From Niebla homalea (lineage: Eukaryota; Ascomycota; Lecanoromycetes; Lecanorales; Ramalinaceae), in assembly GCA_019925105.1 (NCBI GenBank), contig JAHGAU010000010.1, positions 1,302,001 to 1,366,000 on the forward strand: DNA of 64,000 bases. The letters are read 5' to 3'. The position numbers and the translations under genes were made by a program. Under the pieces are notes generated by a model that was not told the origin of the DNA, did not search any database, and was given only the letters and a program-made list of their open reading frames with translations. Positions within the stretch are counted from its first letter, which is position 1. Each line of letters opens with the position of its first letter. Positions 28,924 to 40,118 of this stretch are shown one piece after another.

Positions 28924-30230
28924 ATGAAGCTCTCTCACTCCGCTTTTGCGCTGGTCGCAGCAGTAACAGCTTTATCGACATCAAATACCAATCAGGCTTT
29001 TCTAGGCACTGACATTCACGATGAACGATTTCTGATTGAGCTAGCACCTGGTGAGATAAAATGGGTATCAGAGGACGAGAAATGGGCTCTCAGACGGGTT
29101 CGCCCCTCGTGAAAGCGGCGCTTACAGCATAATACTGAAGCTAAAGCAGGAGGGCAGCAGATTCATGGACATCACTCATGGAACTCCTGGCAACTCCCCA
29201 CACACGCAAGCATTGTTGGTCGAGTCTTCCGTTGCTTTTCCGAAGACGACTGCGCACAATGAGAGTATTCAGCCCATGCTGAAAAAGCTGGAGAAGGACA
29301 AGATGCACAAAAACCTAGGGCACTTCTCCGGCTTTCACACAAGATACTACAAATCAGAGACTGGCGCAGAATCATCCGCCTGGCTCTTCGACAGAGTCAG
29401 CAGCATGATCAAAGCGTCCGGAGCTAAAGCAAGTGCAAGCACATTTTCCCATCCCTGGGGTCAGAACAGCATCATTGCCACCGTGCCTGGCCAAACGAAC
29501 AAGACAATAATCGTAGGAGCACATCAAGACAGCATCAATCTGTTTCTACCCTCCATTCTCGCGGCGCCTGGAGCCGATGATGATGGTTCTGGGACAGTCA
29601 CTATTCTTGAGGCATTTAGAGTCTTACTCCAATCCGACATTGTTGCGCAAGGCAACGCTACGAACACGATCGAATTTCACTGGTATTCGGCGGAAGAAGG
29701 GGGCCTGCTGGGCTCTCAGGCCATCTTCAAGCGATACGAAGAGCAGCACCGCGATGTCAAAGCTATGTTGCAGCAGGACATGACCGGCTACACCGCCGAT
29801 ACGATCGCGGCTGGAAAGCCGGTGAGCGTAGGCGTCATCACAGACTACGTCGACACGGGTCTGACGGACTTTATAAAGGAGGTGGTCAAGACGGTAAGTT
29901 CGGACGAACCGATGCTCTCGTGTCTACTGACAAGCTCAAAGTACTGCACCATTCCTTTCGTCGACACCAAATGGTGAGAATGTTCCCCCGTCCTCTGTAT
30001 TGCGCAGACTCATGGTGTGTAATAGTGGATATGCCTGCTCAGACCATGCCTCCGCCAACAAAGCCGGCTATCCATCGGCTTTCGTGATCGAGTCGGAATT
30101 CAAAGACAGCAACAAAAGGATCCATACGACCTTGGACACGATTGACAAGCTCGACTTTGATCACATGCTGCAACACGCAAGGATGACTTTGGCATTTGCA
30201 TATGAATTGGCCCTCGCGGCCTTTGACTAG
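28924..30230 (+). CDS. Secreted leucine aminopeptidase, M28 family
   Basis: An extracellular zinc aminopeptidase of the M28E (Lap1) type. CDS: join(28924..29097, 29150..29893, 29942..29973, 30026..30230), 384 residues, introns of 52, 48 and 52 nt. The first 20 residues are a signal peptide ([20 protein letters not shown]). Junction 1 gives [14 protein letters not shown], typical of the propeptide end. Zinc ligands are visible in order: His in VGAHQDSIN, Asp in GADDDGSGT, Glu pair in [11 protein letters not shown], Asp in LQQDMTGY and His in [17 protein letters not shown] 32-nt exon ([10 protein letters not shown]) carries part of the disulfide loop, whose second cysteine is made across the next junction (KCGYACSDH). 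Intron 2 ends in AAG. Likely role: external peptide use. Confidence 0.93.
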
Positions 30231-30655
30231 CTGCTAGACCTCGAATTACGATACCATGACAGTCTTGGATCGCGTGAGTTTCTGTACACTAATGACGTTG
30301 TATGAGAAGTCATCAATCGGCGCTGTACAAAAGTCCTACAGCATATTTGGAAGTTCTCCTCCGGGCTGTCTTGATCTGCCCTTTTGCTCAACAAGGCATG
30401 CATTGTCCACTGCTCCTTCCATTTATGGCGACGCTTATGAAGCGCAATCGAACAAATTCTCTCTGCATCTTATAAAACCATGGAATATCTTACCCTCGAC
30501 AGCACTGTTGCCTATCATCTCTCTAGAACCTTTCCTTTGCAATAACATAATTCAGTAACCAGCATTGATTGCGTGCAAACCAAATCTACTACAGCGCCAC
30601 CCTAAACCGCAAGCCCGATCGGTCAAAAGCAAGACGCCGAAACGTACACGACATC
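30231..30655. other. Intergenic, no gene seen
   Basis: Between the aminopeptidase stop and the DUF1774 gene start, both on the plus strand. It should hold a terminator and a promoter. No coding signal was recognised. Confidence 0.55.
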
Positions 30656-31681
30656 ATGGAGCGTGTTCAGACAAGTTGGTGTTCATTCGACGATCCGAGT
30701 TCAACTATCTTAAACAGAGTCTCCACAGTGAACCCTTTTGTCAGGCGGCAGAATTACGACAAAAGCTCTGTGATCACCTACCGCGCCCTCACCATTGTTA
30801 CTTGGGTCCTTGTCATACTGCTGTGCCTCGCCTATACGATCTATGACCCTGTTGGAGCGAAGACCATCCAAGATCAGAATGCATCGCATCCGTCGCCCTT
30901 TGCCCTTCATCCCTACGTCACAGGAGTATTCTGGTAAGAACCTGAGGAGTCTACTGGATCAGAACTTGCTGAACTAAGCCAAATCTAAGGGCTCTTCTCC
31001 TAATGTCCCAAGCCTTCTATGTGTACATTCTCTTTGGACCCATCGAAGAGCTAGTCATCCCCGCCGCAAACATAGGCTCTCACTTCGTCGCCTTCAATCT
31101 CTTGACTTCGGCTTACGTCCTTTTGATGGTCCATTCCCAATTGGTCTGGGGCGAGATTGTACTGATCCTGAACTGGTTCAATGTCACTGCCTTGTACTTC
31201 CGTCACCTTCGACTGCCCTTCTTCGTTCACATCCCGATCGTCGCTGGCCCACTGGCGTGGTCTTACGTCGTATTGTTTTCCAATGGCGCGGCGATGATCA
31301 ATTCCGCCGGCACTGCTGCAAAGATCCTGGCCAATGTTGCTGTTTGGTCGTGGATGCTTTACGGGCTGTTCTTCCTCGCCGCGTTTCAGGATTATGGCAT
31401 GGGATTGGCCACGTCTTTCCTCACCACAGGTGAGCACATTAGTGATGAAGATACGAAGACAAACCACTGATGGAGTCAATGCAGCATTGGCCGTACAGCA
31501 AATGGCACTCAATATCGACATCCTGCAGCTCATCTTCTCCTTTACAATTCTGGGGGTCTTGCTGTTCTCCACTTGCGTTGTCGTCATCCTGAGGATTTTC
31601 GGCAAGGAGCTCAGCATCATCAGGTACGACGATGAAGCGGTGACTGTCGGCGAGCGGCGCTTCCTCCTAGACGAGGATTGA
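30656..31681 (+). CDS. DUF1774-family fungal membrane protein
   Basis: CDS: join(30656..30933, 30990..31429, 31485..31681), 304 residues, introns of 56 and 55 nt. I place it in the fungal DUF1774 family of integral membrane proteins with unknown function. About seven hydrophobic spans are visible, including TYRALTIVTWVLVILLCLAY, VFWALLLMSQAFYVYILFG, FNLLTSAYVLLMVHSQLVW, IPIVAGPLAWSYVVLF, VWSWMLYGLFFLAAF and ILQLIFSFTILGVLLF. The start is the first in-frame ATG (MERVQTSWCSFDD). The C-terminal tail is acidic and cytosolic-looking (RRFLLDED). Intron 1 ends in AAG. Location in the cell cannot be told from the sequence. Confidence 0.82.
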
Positions 31682-32115
31682 TCAGAGATAACATCTCGGC
31701 GCAAGACACCTTGCAAAGTGTGCAGAACAAGATAACAGGAGGAAGGGATGAAATAGCTGTCTCGGGACCAGGAGGCGAATCTAATAAAGAGTGCTAAAGG
31801 GGACAACCAGCAACCAGGCAGTCCAGAACCTCGCATGATTCATAATGCAAGATGTGATGTCTTTTGGGGGTCTGGTTACAGCCCGCATGTTGAGACAGTG
31901 CGAAGAATAACCAAGAGGCAGTGCGAAGAATAACCAAAAGGCAGTAGTTAGAAGGGCATGGCGCAGGTTGCAGCATGGAAAGCTGTAATAAGAATGCCAC
32001 GCTCTAGTTGAAACACGCTTCTTCTAATACAGCTTGGATCGCTCGATGGGTGGTGACCGGTGTTGCCTAACCTATTTTGCCTCCGTCCAAATGATCATGT
32101 CGTGACAGCGTGCCC
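31682..32115. other. Convergent intergenic region, no gene seen
   Basis: Lies between the ends of the DUF1774 gene (+) and ATP19 (-). A short imperfect direct repeat, AGTGCGAAGAATAACCAA, occurs twice side by side at about 31896-31940. No coding signal was recognised. Confidence 0.55.
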
Positions 32116-32416
32116 TCAGGACTTGGATTTCTGTTCTTCCGCATTGGCCTGCCTTATGAATTCCCTACCAATGACCTTGTCAGCCGTCTGACCATAGCAT
32201 ATCCTCACCAAGCTTGGCTGTACTCAGGGGACAGTAACATACTGGATAAACTCCTCCTCGTCCTTACTCGACGTTTGGTTGGCCGGGCTCGGCTGCTTCT
32301 TCTCCCCAGACATGGCCCACGATGCGATGGCACCGGTCCCGACAAGTGTAGCGAGCGCGAGCTGCAGAGATATCCAGACATCGATCAGCCTTTTGAATGC
32401 ACAGCACTGGTAGGGT

Positions 32417-32452
<36 letters not shown>

Positions 32453-32557
32453 GCACAAAAAGACATCCGTCGTCACGAAAGGGGCATGGAAAAAATAGCT
32501 TTGACTTACGTAGTGAGAGCCGACCTGGCGGCCGAAGATGCTGTACATGGCGACCAT
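32116..32557 (-). CDS. ATP19: F1Fo-ATP synthase subunit k
   Basis: A small subunit of the mitochondrial ATP synthase, linked to dimer stability. CDS: complement(32116..32164, 32243..32361, 32510..32557), 71 residues, introns of 148 and 78 nt. Exon 1 gives MVAMYSIFGRQVGSHY, a near-perfect family start. Exon 2 begins LALATLVGTGAIASWAMSG, the single membrane span, then SSKDEEEFIQ, and exon 3 adds EFIRQANAEEQKSKS. The family is 65-75 residues long, so the assembled size fits. It is too short and split to show as a long frame. Intron 1 contains a (TG)16 run, and an A15 tract lies in the leader just upstream of the ATG. It is divergent from the MTFP1-like gene, another mitochondrial protein. Confidence 0.88.
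32419..32450 (+). repeat. (TG)16 microsatellite in ATP19 intron 1
   Basis: A perfect dinucleotide run of 16 units, read as (CA)16 on the transcribed strand of ATP19, lying 58 nt upstream of the exon 2 acceptor. Confidence 0.97.
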
Positions 32558-32962
32558 GATGGGCAGATCTTTTTTTTTTTTTTTGAAGAACGTGAGGGTT
32601 TATGTATTAACAGGGAAGTTCGGGAAAGCTCTGTGTTGCTTTAGAATAGTGCGAGCAATTGATGTTGGTCTGCCGTCGAGGGGTTGCTTTTTGAGCTTTT
32701 GGTGAGAGTTGTGAGGGCGGAGTGAAGCCCGCCGCCGCCGCCGCATCTCTCAACTTTCGGGCGGGTTTTTGAAGCCAGCAGGCGCGCTTGGCGCTAATTG
32801 GTCCCCCAACGACCCGCAGCAATTATGATCTTGACCGTGAGACGTCTCTCGTACTAGATAGGTAATTTGAAAACCGTCTTCTCAGCACTTGCAGGCGAGG
32901 CTTTGCCCCTCAAGCAATCGTAGAAACAATCTGCAGACAGTCTTTCACTATACAGGTCCGGC
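32558..32962. promoter_or_regulatory. Divergent promoter region, ATP19 / MTFP1-like gene
   Basis: A 405-bp shared upstream region. It contains a T15 run (32570-32584; A15 in the ATP19 leader, 12 nt before its ATG) and a (GCC)5-type run near 32729-32744. Two nuclear genes for mitochondrial proteins diverge from here, so joint control is possible. Confidence 0.5.
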
Positions 32963-34002
32963 ATGTCCACCCCCAATGGCAAGCCCAACGGCAGCTCCGA
33001 GCTCCAGAAGCATTCCGAGAATGATACCCTCCCCCGCGAAAAATTACCGCAGACGCTACAGACTCTGGTAGACGATGACGACTCATTACTCGATCAGATG
33101 TATGAGGGAAGGTTGGCCCTCCACATTCCGTTGCCCCGTACTGCCCCGTACTGCCCCGTTTCTTCCCACACCGAACATCGTTACAAGTTGGCGAGAACAA
33201 AACTGGGGGCAATTATTGATCCCCAGCTTACTCTTTGAACTCACAACTCCAACAGAGCCCACGAGTCCACCGACTCCAACCTCCGCTACGCCGCCTACGC
33301 CACCCGCCTCCGCACCATCCTCCTCTCCGCCCACCGCTACGTCGCCTACACCTCCGACATTGGCGAGTCCTTCCGCCCCGTCGCCCACCCCTGGCTCATC
33401 AAATCCGCCTACGGCATCTCCTGGGCCTACCTGGTCGGCGACGTCGGCCACGAGGGGTACAAAGCCTACCTCCGCAACCAAGCGATCAAACATCCAGGTG
33501 TACCCGGGACGACCGTCTCGGCGGATGCGAGCGATGCGCGGGAGAGGATCGGGGCGGCGGAGTACACCGCGGGCCGGGTGCCAATGAGTGAGGATTACCG
33601 AGCTGTGATGGCGCAGAGGGCGGTGTTTCAGGGTGTGGCGAGTATGGGGTTACCCGCCTTCACGATTCACAGTATTGTGAGGTATTCGGGGCGGACGCTG
33701 AAGGACGCGAAGAATGTGAAGATCAGGACGTATGGACCGATAGGGGTCTGTCTCCCCGTTGTTCCTCTTCTCTCGTTAGTGCGGAGGCTGACTTGTGTGT
33801 GATTGTAAAGCTCGGGCTCGCTGCTGTGCCATTCTTGCCATTCCTGTTCGATAAGCCCGTGGAGCATGCGACTGAATGGACATTCCACAAAGCCTTTGAG
33901 ACCCTCGGAGGCCCCGAGGCTGTGGCTCACGGGAAGGAAACCAGTACAGCAGGAGACATGGCGGAGAAGGCGAAGAGGAAGGTGAAAGAGAAGGAGCTGT
34001 GA
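32963..34002 (+). CDS. MTFP1/MTP18-like mitochondrial fission process protein
   Basis: CDS: join(32963..33111, 33256..33745, 33811..34002), 276 residues, introns of 144 and 65 nt. The core matches the MTFP1 (MTP18) family of mitochondrial inner-membrane proteins that affect fission: NLRYAAYATRLRTILLSAHR, YVAYTSDIGESFRPVAHPWL, KSAYGISWAYLVGDVGHEGY, FQGVASMGLPAFTIHSIVRY and, after the last intron, GPIGLGLAAVPFLPFLFDKP. The N-terminal 48 residues are polar and acidic (LQTLVDDDDSLLDQM) with no clear presequence. The tail is Lys/Glu-rich. Intron 2 ends in AAG. Fungal members usually keep this same block order. Confidence 0.88.
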
Positions 34003-34497
34003 GGCTGGTAAAGGATCCCAGATGAAGTCCTTTGTACATATAGTAGAGACCTTATGACTCGCTGCGATACCCCTCAATTCAATCCTTTTCCCCCCCTCAC
34101 CCCATTGCCTATTGGAGCATTGCCCAAACATCTCGTGCTTTCACGATTTCTGACTTCGGCCATGACTGAGCCACGCAAGGATCAGAGGATCGTCTCTCTT
34201 CTTGGAGGGCTTGGTGTGGCATGGTAGGCTCAGTCATTGGTCTTTGAGCCCACTTTTTGTGGGCTCTCATCAATCAATTCTTCAATATGAATGCTGCCTC
34301 GTCTCGGCCCTTCCTTCTCATTCATGTTGGAGGCTTTTGAGTATTCCGTCTTGTTGGTCGATTGGTTCGTGGCCAGGTTACTCTACCTAAGCATGAGGCA
34401 CAAAACCGCTCGCTCGAAGATGAATTGATGCTGGCGAGTAGTGCCACATCTTTCTCAATGCGCTGTTGTCGTCGCATTTTATAGCTTTGACGTGCCA
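34003..34497. other. Convergent intergenic region, no gene seen
   Basis: Between the ends of the MTFP1-like gene (+) and the uL14m gene (-). An imperfect inverted repeat, GGCTCAGTCATTGGTCTTTG / GAGCCC...GGGCTC, sits around 34228-34266 and could form a hairpin. Nothing coding was recognised. Confidence 0.5.
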
Positions 34498-35080
34498 TCA
34501 CACGTACATCGAGGCGAGAGACAGGATTTTTGACTGTTGTTTGGTTCGTAGTTCGGCCCCAACGACGCCTGGTGGGCAAGTCAGTCAAGATCTGGATGAA
34601 TTAGGAAGAATTTAGAAGATACCGTTAATTCTGGTGCCCAGGGGCTCTCCGTTCTTCCCAATCAAGGCGCAAGCATTGTCATCGAAGCGCACAACCATTC
34701 CGTCCTTTCTTTGAACTTTCTTGGCGCAGCGAACAATGATGGCGTGGCGGATGTCCCCTCTCCTTACCTTGTTTGCGGCGGCAGCGGAGGTTCCTCCTGG
34801 GCCGGCGTCGCCTATGGAACGAGACTTCTGGACGACCACGATGATGCGATCGCCTGGCACTGATTAGTACAGCAAGGGGGGCGTGTGGGATGGCGAAACT
34901 TTTTTCTGACGTACCAACTTTACCATGTCTCTTCATTCGTAAGTTCGCAATGCACTCAACCAAGGTCGCTCCAGAGTTGTCAATGCAATTCAGCATTGTC
35001 TGGCGGGAATCAGCATGGCGTTGCATATTGCTATGCACAGACATAATGGGATTGAGGAGGCAAACCTTGAGTTGGATCAT
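34498..35080 (-). CDS. MRPL38: Mitochondrial large-subunit ribosomal protein uL14m
   Basis: CDS: complement(34498..34568, 34623..34853, 34915..34999, 35066..35080), 133 residues in four exons with introns of 66, 61 and 54 nt. The first exon is only 15 nt and codes MIQLK. Exon 2 adds [20 protein letters not shown] and RMKRHGKVG; exon 3 adds [14 protein letters not shown] and [20 protein letters not shown], then [20 protein letters not shown]. Exon 4 ends GVVGAELR and ILSLASMYV, the uL14 C-terminus. Bacterial L14 is 122 residues, so the length fits, and the four exons join without a phase break. The Ala/Gly insert in exon 3 ([13 protein letters not shown]) is typical of mitochondrial versions. 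The neighbour across 654 bp is SET9, divergent. Confidence 0.93.
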
Positions 35081-35734
35081 GATGCAAACTGTTCCTCCTT
35101 TGCAGCCACTGACGGCAGTTTGCCTGTCAAAGTGCCCAAACAGCAAATTCGAATGACGGGCGGAATACGGCGAAGGACGACAGCTTTTTCAGTAAAGGTG
35201 GGAGTTGAGGCAATCAAAGGTGGAAATGATTGGGAAAACGAGTGTCGAATGGTGCCTAGATCTACTCGTACCGCTCCTAAGTCCTACCTAAACATGGGCG
35301 ACGGGAGATCGTCGCGTCGGAGCAAAAAGATCCTTTGGTCAGAAAGCTGAAGAAACGCGCGACATCGAAAAGGCAATTTCCAGCCTCCCGTCGGACGCCG
35401 TGCTTCACCATTTCTACTTCACTCAAAGGTCGGGTTCCGTCTCACTATGGATGTACGACCTCATTGGGTGAGGTATCCATGGTGGTGACATTGAATCTCC
35501 TTTCTCACTCATGCAGCTTGCCCAATTCGGTCTCTGTGCCGTTGTACATCTTGCGCCCTTTTCAGGGAACACTGCCACATCTTGCTTGTAGGCAAGCCTG
35601 GTAGTCAGCCCTTTCTGACGGTGTGATACTTGTTCATTTGACCTTTCACAATCTCTCATTCTCGTGTGAAAAACTTTTGTGACACCTCGAGAACAATCTC
35701 TGTACATATTCAACCGCACATACTTCACATCATC
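35081..35734. promoter_or_regulatory. Divergent intergenic region, uL14m / SET9
   Basis: A 654-bp upstream region shared by two divergent genes. No specific motif was recognised with confidence and no coding exon was found. Confidence 0.45.
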
Positions 35735-38101
35735 ATGGGCAGACACATAGGTTTCGAACTGCCCGAGGCCGATTCTACCCCCAAGGATGATCGCCTCACA
35801 ATCGGTCAACTGGCCAGCTACGATGACTTGTTGACGAATGCGCTCGTGGACAATGTATGTTTACTTATCATATCTGCCCGGACTACCTCATTGACCAATG
35901 TCTAGGTGTATTACTGGACCCACATCAAGAAGAATCGGTCCAAGTACAGCGGCGTCCGAGGCATCGGCGAAGAGGAAATATGTCAAATACTACTCTACGA
36001 TATCATAGTTGGCAAGAACGTGCCCAGGGCCGAAGCTCACCTGCTCGAGCTTCCCGGTCTCAAGAAATACCACAGCGGATTGCGATCGGTCAAGGAGAAG
36101 GAGGACTTTCGACTACACATGCGCAACTACATCAACATCTGGTTACCCGACTGCCCTTTCGAAATCTCGACTACCAATAGGTACACCATCACCAACCATG
36201 AGGCCGCCACTACTGCGAGGATGAAGATCAAAGAGGGTGACACAATCAAGTACCTGTGCGGCAACCTGGTCGCAATGACACCGGAAGAGGAAGCCAGTCT
36301 TGACCTTAACAGGCTGGACTTTAGCGTCGTCCTGTCAAGCCGTAAAAAGACTCCATCTTTATTCCTCGGCCCCGCTCGCTTTGCCAACCATGACTGTAGA
36401 CCCAATGCCAAGCTGGCCCAAGTAGGCATGGGCATGCAAGTCAAGGCCATCCGCCAGATCGAGCTGGGCGAAGAGATTACCGTGTTCTATGGCGACCACT
36501 ATTTTGGACACGGTAATTGCGAATGCCTATGTGCGACTTGTGAAATCAAGGTTACTGGTGGATGGGCGCCTCGAGATGAGGAGCCAGGTCTGGTTCGAGA
36601 TTCTCCAGCTCCGGAGGATAATCTGTCCCGCACAACCTCCCAACCAAACGTCCAGAAGAGACCTCGATCAGAGGCTCGACAGCCTTTAGTGGAAAAGGAG
36701 GCTAATCACCAACCCCTATCCAAAAAAGCGAAATTGAGCGAAGACGACGAAACGAAAGTGACTGGCCTGAGCACACCACCAGATTCCACGCAAAAATCAA
36801 GCTCTGAATCTCACAGCATCAATGGCGAATCATCTGACGAGGTGTCAAACCCCGAGCCCCAGCACCTCGAGTCGACCTCATCGAACGGCAAGCGTCTGCG
36901 GCCCTGTGGTAATAGCAGGGCCAAACCATCGGCGATCTCCCCAAGTCTATTCTACGGCCCAGCCGATTCCGAGCCACGAGCGACAGGAGCTCTGGCTGAC
37001 GAGTCCGAGCTTGAAGGTGCTGGTCAGGCTGTCCAGCAAACATTCCTTGATTGGCTTGCTGGTGCTGAGACAAAGAAGAAACGAACACCGAAGACGTCGT
37101 TGTGGATTCCTTCGACTGAAGGAGCTGGTCCATCCCCAGCGATCCCGCGAAACGCGGCTGTACCTGGCGACAACGTCTATATCCGGGACCTGCTCAATCA
37201 GAGCTTATTAATGAAATCTAGAAGGCAGACTTCGGACAGCATACCTACTCAAGAAAGTCGAAGGCACCCGCGCGATAGTATGCGAAGTCCGTCTTCATCC
37301 TCAGGCGTGCGCTCGCCGGACCCGAAGGTTCGCAGTAGCAACCGCGGCAGGCCTCGGGTGCCTTACAACCAGCTCTCACCACAGACCCAGAAGAAGTATC
37401 AGCGCCAACAAGCCAACCAGACCCTTGGTAGGCCGTCCAATCTCATCCAGCGGAGTTATCCTGGGGGAGAGGTCCCTAGTGGCGCCAAAAGGATTGCAGC
37501 TAGACTACTGAAGAAGAGTGATGATCTGGAAGATGCATCTGATGACGAGTCTGTAATTGCCATTGCCCGCTCGCCAGGTGACTATGTCCGCACGCGCATC
37601 CTCCTTACTTTCCCTGGCTCTCGCTGGGTTGATTGTCGTACATGCGATTGCACTTGGGTCCAGGACCATGGTAAGGAAACCCGCAAGGAGTGTCCAAGAT
37701 GCGAGCGGCACAGCAAGCTATACGGCTACCAGTGGCCGAAAACCGAAAATGCGCGACACGAGAATGAACCACGAGTGATGGATCATCGGACTGTGCACCG
37801 CTTCATCGCTCCCGGAGAGGAGCGAACAGAGAAGAGACGTGGACGAGGACTCTTTAGGGCGGAAGGAGACGACAGCTTGACAGAGAGCAGTCAAGCTGGA
37901 GACGAAACGGACCATTCCCGGTCATTGAGGGAGCTGCGGGCTACTAAAGCCCGCGAGCTGTCGGGAGCCCGTCGATCCTCGCTTGACGACGCCATACAGG
38001 CCCTTTCAACCAAGGAGGCGGGGGCCAAACCGGCGAAGGGGCGAAGAACAAGGGAGTGGGTCGACATTGCACAGGAATCGCTCCCACCAGTGGAGGCTTA
38101 G
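35735..38101 (+). CDS. SET9: SET9 histone H4-K20 methyltransferase (Suv4-20/KMT5 type)
   Basis: CDS: join(35735..35854, 35906..38101), 771 residues, one 51-nt intron (GTATGT...TCTAG). Set9 methylates lysine 20 of histone H4 and supports DNA-damage checkpoint recruitment of Crb2/53BP1-type proteins. Exon 1 has LTIGQLASYDDLLTNALVDN; exon 2 opens VYYWTHIKKNRSKYSGVRGI. The SET domain core includes GDTIKYLCGNLVAMTPEEE, the cofactor motif RFANHDCRPNAKL and EEITVFYGDHYFGHGNCECL, followed by the Cys-rich CATCE. The C-terminal 450 residues are low-complexity with a basic NLS-like stretch. A late Cys cluster (WVDCRTCDCTWVQ, KECPRCERH; about residues 625-650) resembles a small zinc-binding module. Length fits filamentous-fungal Set9. 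Confidence 0.95.
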
Positions 38102-38422
38102 CTGAACACATAATGATCGGACGTTGCGTAAGCTATGAACATATTGCTTTAGGGGAGTCCGTGGGGAGGCATACGCTTGGTGAATTGTTCATATTCAGCG
38201 AGCGAGTTGCTAATGTACTCTATGGGTAGCATCTGTAGGAGCTTATATACTTTAACAACGTACATGCGCCGAGAAGAACGAGTCCTCCATGCCCAACATT
38301 ATGACTACGGCCGATCCTGCTTAATTTGCATCTTGTGATGTAAATGTTACTCCATCCATGGTATGTACAAGGACAAAATTGTTTAAACAGAAACGAGTCG
38401 AGAAACAACGGGACCTGGTCAT
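38102..38422. other. Convergent intergenic region, no gene seen
   Basis: Between the ends of SET9 (+) and the oxidoreductase gene (-). Only 3' UTR-type sequence was seen. Confidence 0.6.
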
Positions 38423-39718
38423 TCATTCCAGCAGCATCTCTGTCTCCAGAACCACCCCGGCCTTGTTGATCCGATCAACAAAGTGCTGCCCCAGCATCGC
38501 CGGCGTCAGCAAACCCCCACCCAGCCTCGTCACCAACTCCTTATCCTTCAAGATCACCATCGCCGCCTCCGCAAGCAGCAACGCAGTCAGATAATAAATC
38601 CCCCCATCAAACCGAAATCTCGCAAACGCCTGCCGCGGCTTCTTGCCCCCTCCCTCTTCATCTGCCGTCGCCACCGCCCAGAATTCCATCATGTCCTTGG
38701 CGGCGTCTTCCCTGCTGACCCCCTGCCCCGGCGCAAACACCAGTTTTTTCACGAGCCAGCGCACGGGTGGAAAGACGAGCGACAGCGCACCTACCATGAT
38801 GGCCGTGTGAACCAAGAACCCGACGAGTCTGTTCCGCACGGACGCGTACTCGTGGTAGGAGAAATGGGGGCCGTAGTACGCGCCGCGGTCCAGGAGACCC
38901 CAACTGCGTTGCACGATGTTGACGTTGGGACCGGCGCTGGGGGAGGGGATGACGAGGCCGAGGTGGTGGAGGTGGCGGACGCCGATGATCCTCTGAGCTG
39001 TCCGGGCCAGGGAGGAAAGGTAAGGAGATGAAAATGATTTTGGTGGGGGCGCCTTTGTGGGAGGGGCCACGGGGCAGCTGGCCCACCTGCCGGAATTGGC
39101 GTGGGCAATTTGACTGGGGGAATAGCTGTCAAAGGCGGTGAGGATGGTGGCGAGGGTGCCGCCCGAGGGACGGGAGTTCACCTGGTAGAGGGTGGCGTTG
39201 GTGGAGGCGATGCCTGTTCCACAATTCTTGCGGATGAGAGTGGCAAGGGACCAGGTGAGGAGATCGGAGGGAGCGGATTCGATGCCGATTTCCGGGATGA
39301 TGATGGCGGAGCTGGATTGGGCTGTTGAGTGGTGCTTCTTGATCATGTCGAGGACCCAGGGGGCCTCGCCGGTGACGTCCAGGTAGTGCGTTCCGGTTTT
39401 GGCGCAGGCTTCGACGACGGGGGAGCTGTAGAGGTGGTAGGGGCCAATGGTGTTGATGAGGACATGTGTCTTCCTGACAAGAGGGTCTAAGTCATGGGGT
39501 GACAGGCTGGCGACTTCGACGCCTGGCGTTATACGATCCGGGTTGAGGGTCCTGAGTTCGTCGACGAGAGAAGACAACTTTGTCTCTGATCGACCAGCGA
39601 CGGCCCACTTCAAGTTCGTTGGTAGGCGAGAGCTGATATACTCTGCTGTGTATTTTCCCGTGTAGCCGGTAGCGCCCAGGACGACGAGATCATATTGTTT
39701 TGAAGTATAGGAAGACAT
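38423..39718 (-). CDS. Saccharopine dehydrogenase-like oxidoreductase
   Basis: A single-exon, 431-residue protein of the saccharopine dehydrogenase-like (SCCPDH) / trans-acting enoyl reductase family. The N-terminal Rossmann fold shows YDLVVLGATGYTGKYTAEYI with the nucleotide-binding GATGYTG, then WAVAGRSETKLSSL. THVLINTIGPYHLYSSPVV and CAKTGTHYLDVTGEAPWV are further family blocks. In the C-terminal half there are hydrophobic spans (LVGFLVHTAIMVGALSLVF, YYLTALLLAEAAMVIL) that may tie it to membranes or lipid droplets, as seen for relatives. True saccharopine dehydrogenase is unlikely, since that enzyme has different blocks. The substrate is not known. Confidence 0.88.
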   Translation of the reverse strand: MSSYTSKQYDLVVLGATGYTGKYTAEYISSRLPTNLKWAVAGRSETKLSSLVDELRTLNPDRITPGVEVASLSPHDLDPLVRKTHVLINTIGPYHLYSSPVVEACAKTGTHYLDVTGEAPWVLDMIKKHHSTAQSSSAIIIPEIGIESAPSDLLTWSLATLIRKNCGTGIASTNATLYQVNSRPSGGTLATILTAFDSYSPSQIAHANSGRWASCPVAPPTKAPPPKSFSSPYLSSLARTAQRIIGVRHLHHLGLVIPSPSAGPNVNIVQRSWGLLDRGAYYGPHFSYHEYASVRNRLVGFLVHTAIMVGALSLVFPPVRWLVKKLVFAPGQGVSREDAAKDMMEFWAVATADEEGGGKKPRQAFARFRFDGGIYYLTALLLAEAAMVILKDKELVTRLGGGLLTPAMLGQHFVDRINKAGVVLETEMLLE

Positions 39719-40118
39719 GATCTAAAACTTTACAATGCAAGCAGGCTCTTTGTGATCTGGAAAAAATGGAGGAACCAACAACGCAAAAAGATTGGATAGC
39801 GACGAGGATGGGGACCTGTGAGGACTTCCGCTTAAATCATATGTACACAATCAAGCCGTACATTACAAGACATGAATCGACACTTCAGACGCGGACTCAA
39901 ACGTACTGCGTCACACAATTCCCTTTGTAGACATTTGTCCGTTCTGTGTTTAGGTCGTACAGGGGCCGATTAGACAATTAGACAAGGGGAAAATAGTGCC
40001 AAGACACTAGTGCATCAATTTAGCGAACCTCATCCACTCTTCAAACACATCGATAGCGACTACAGCCCATCCCCCTTGAAATCATCCACAACCTTCAAAG
40101 CGCGATTGATCCGTCAAG
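39719..40118. promoter_or_regulatory. Divergent promoter region, oxidoreductase / RPL43
   Basis: A 400-bp upstream region. Just before the RPL43 ATG the sequence is C/T- and A-rich (around 40030-40110), as is usual for highly expressed ribosomal protein genes. No specific factor site was called. Confidence 0.45.

Noticed and set aside
38483..39031. 182-codon plus-strand frame over the saccharopine-dehydrogenase-like gene
   Set aside because: Arg/His-rich shadow of a GC-rich coding region on the opposite strand.
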